A DNA stretch of 64,000 bases, taken from Warburgia ugandensis (Eukaryota; Streptophyta; Magnoliopsida; Canellales; Canellaceae). Below, piece by piece: positions 61,735 to 64,000 of this stretch. Made by a program: the position numbers and the translations under genes. The stretch lies in assembly GCA_035236585.1 (NCBI GenBank), contig CP141139.1, positions 40,061,217 through 40,125,216 on the forward strand, read 5' to 3'. Positions within the stretch are counted from its first letter, which is position 1, and every line of letters begins with the position of its first letter. Below the pieces are notes generated by a model, which worked only from the letters and a program-made list of their open reading frames with translations, had not been told where the DNA came from and did no database searches.

Positions 61735-63203
61735 GTAATGATGGAATGAGAAGAACATCAAACTGAAGATTATGGCAACATTGAAGAGCATGCACAAGAG
61801 GCCAACATGAGCACTACTCCAAAAAGAAAGGGTAGAGGGTGAACAATAATGGAAAAGGTTATCAAGAGAAAGTTGAAGGGAATTAAAGAAAGTATCTAGT
61901 ACAATAGTAGAGGGCAAGAGATTGGTGAGATTGCACCTGTTTATAGCAATTTCCTCTGCTCTACAGTAAGAAGCACAGTTCATATCACATTTGAGGATTG
62001 GAGACATGTGCCATCCTCGACAAAAGATTCAATATGGGAAATGGTGAAGTTATGTAGACATTAAGTACATGTATTATTTACATTATAACTTACCTTATTT
62101 TTCAAATATAGTAGTTTGATGTGTACAATTTGCAATATGCTTTCAATGTGCTGGATGATAAGAAGATGCATGCTTTACAAGGGGCTAGTGAGCAATGTAG
62201 AAAATGGAAGAACTACCTTATTCGCAGTTACATAGCTCCAAATGTCCATGATCCGTCAAGGCTATACATGGTACCTTCCATTTTCTCTAACGTCATTGAC
62301 TAGGAGGTTTGGAATGCATTTATACAGAACTGTACCTTCACTAAGTTTGAGGTATGTGTAGAAATGATGCTTCATTTAATTAATTACATGTAACATTAGA
62401 TTATTGCACTTGATCACGCATGTACAAATGTGCAAGCAAAGAGTGCAAGGGGAAGAAAGGTTCGTGAAACAAATATGCGGCACCACATATCTAGGTTGGT
62501 CTATGCTCATTTAGAAGAGCACGAAGTAAGCATCTATGACAATTTATCCCTTTCAATTTCGTGCTATTATAGTTATATCCATGTTGTTTTCTAACTATAG
62601 TGTCTTTGCTTGACAATAAAAAAACCTGGGACTACGGAACCAATTGATTAATCCATCCTCTAGAAGATGGCGCATTTAGTGGGCCATACTAACAACAAGT
62701 TCTCAGATGAAATACTACTTAAATTGCTTCCCGCATAGTAAGTGGTTCCACTTGTCTATAAATTTTATACAATTAATTAGATGATATGATCATGTCTTTC
62801 TAATTAAATTTTACAGGACATTCTTACTCAAGAAAGCACTACTACAAGAACTCTAAGCAGCACTGTTGCCAATGAGGACATCCTGTATACGGCTATGTAC
62901 AATAAGGACCACCCTAGTCGAGTTAGGGGCATGGGTCGTGGTGTTCTTCCTTCCAAATTCTTTGGTAAAGATATTTACCTAAAGTTCAAGATGATGAGGA
63001 GGCCTATATTGAGCTTATTGAGAAAATAAAGACTGATCTATTTGGTCAGTTGCGTGAGGAAGGTTTGATCATTGTTACTCCATCCTCTACTCATAATTCT
63101 CGTAGAGCCCCTGTACCTCCATCAAATGCGAGCTACAATTCTCCAACTGAAGATGATAATGAAGGACTTCTAGCTTCCCTCGAAAAGGAAATTCCTACCC
63201 AGG

Positions 63204-63249
<46 letters not shown>

Positions 63250-63960
63250 AAAACTGGAAATTTTCATTGTACTTCTATAATAATTCTCTATCTCAACCTC
63301 TCTATTGCATATTTGATTTGCAAGTGGGTCAATGCCTATTGGCCTTGGATTCCTATAAAAATATTGTGGAAGTCAATTCATGCCATGAGCATGAATCAAA
63401 TGTTTTACATGGAATTAGTATGCGACCACATAATAAGCGGGTGTCCATTACCATGGCTTTGAATGCTAATTCCTACTTACCATTCCCATTAGAAATGAAA
63501 ATTATTATAGTCATTGGGCAGGTAGTTTCATATTACATCGCTTGGCTGGAGGCACTAGTTATTCTCATAGAGTCCACGGTATGTATCTTATCATACTACC
63601 TTCCTCATCAATATTTTTTAGCTGGAGACCTCATTTAATTGTTTAATAACTATATATAGTTAATTAGCAGCAACAGTGGCACTGAGATCGGCCTCCTTTC
63701 CAGCATCACCTATTACTGCTGCATGAAAGGAACATGTATATATCTTTGGTTTTTTTCACCATAAATTAGGTCCTCTTCATTGGTTAATATTATTTAGCTG
63801 AAATTTTTTACATCTTTTACAGTAGTTGTCCAAGGAGCATGTGGAAGTCCCACTTAACACAACTCAATCCCTAAGGTTAATCTATGGTCTCATCAATGAC
63901 AATATGACAATTAATCATGTTCAAATCAAGTAGGGAGTGCTTGTTGAGGATGTTGTTGAT
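61735..63960 (+). pseudogene. CACTA-associated Transposase_24-type ORF (decayed, partial)
   Basis: Plus-strand pieces in order: 'MSTTPKRKGRG' (61808), then past a stop 'EIGEIAPVYSNFLCSTVRST' and 'DSIWEMVK' (to 62050). The frame 62121-62303 has 'WKNYLIRSYIAPNVHDPSRL'; after a stop come 'WNAFIQNCTFTKFE|GTATG' and 'RETNMRHHISRLVYAHLEEH' (62465-62524). 62870-62960 has 'HPSRVRGMGRGVLPSKFFG'. After a frameshift the frame 63050-63210 follows, then 'MRPHNKRVSITM' (63418) and 'SYYIAWLEALVI' (63530). This is the order of the plant Transposase_24 (Ptta/En/Spm) family that travels with CACTA elements. It has several stops and one frameshift. Confidence 0.8.
63208..63246. repeat. (TA)n microsatellite
   Basis: About 38 bp of TA. 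It follows the frame ending 'IPTQEV' in the Transposase_24-type relic. Confidence 0.98.
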
Positions 63961-64000
63961 GTGTCACTTATGGCAGAGGACCTACTATGAGTTTACCTAT

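Overview
The window is nuclear DNA of a flowering plant with a large, transposon-rich genome. This follows from the spliced plant genes with GT-AG introns, a vacuolar-type two-pore potassium channel, a plant SPO11-2, and the plant transposon families present (chromovirus Gypsy, Copia, L1, RTE, hAT, CACTA-type ORF, TRIM-like). The species cannot be named from the sequence alone.

Only two host genes are supported. A TPK/KCO two-pore K+ channel lies on the + strand: coding exons 7714-8615 and 8979-9123, 348 residues, with a probable 1.85-kb leader intron at 5830-7678. The meiotic double-strand-break gene SPO11-2 lies on the - strand from 45465 down to 21387. It has 15 coding exons, 1089 nt of CDS and 362 residues. 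Thirteen exons sit between 26107 and 21387, while exons 1-2 lie 19 kb away at 45465-45219. Intron 2 (45218-26108, 19,111 bp) is a nest of transposons, but every splice phase still matches and the reading frame is open.

Layout: 1-1276 is the truncated end of a large LTR on the - strand. 1277-5700 is degenerate DNA with a gag-like scrap, leading into the TPK gene. 9800-16820 is a decayed RTE-type LINE split by a nearly complete chromovirus Gypsy element (10690-16219; 5-bp target duplication AGATC; TG..CA LTRs; primer-binding site; dead reverse transcriptase). 17530-20000 is an LTR-like stretch with a 21-bp tandem repeat. 21387-45465 is SPO11-2. Its giant intron holds an L1 (27.2-28.5, 34.35-34.6 and 42.9-44.6 kb) that was entered by a Copia element (28508-34350). 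The Copia element was itself hit by an RTE tail and a hAT transposase fragment. The rest of the intron holds a tandem TRIM-like array (35.7-36.7 kb, with a further copy at 41.6-42.0 kb), two LTRs facing each other (36722-37392 and 42041-42735), and between them a large inverted repeat whose right arm carries an intact non-autonomous hAT element with a perfect 8-bp target duplication. 47816-50982 and 53823-56538 are two large related LTRs in opposite orientation; the second is a clean solo LTR with target duplication ATATG. 56.5-61.7 kb has no recognisable gene. 61.7 kb to the end is a decayed CACTA-associated Transposase_24-type ORF.

The main biological point is an essential-class meiotic recombination gene that keeps its frame across a 19-kb intron built of at least five transposon families. 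It also has a stop-free 3n intron and an in-frame alternative donor that could yield isoforms. Coordinates of splice sites were read by hand from the sequence; no alignment or database search was run.
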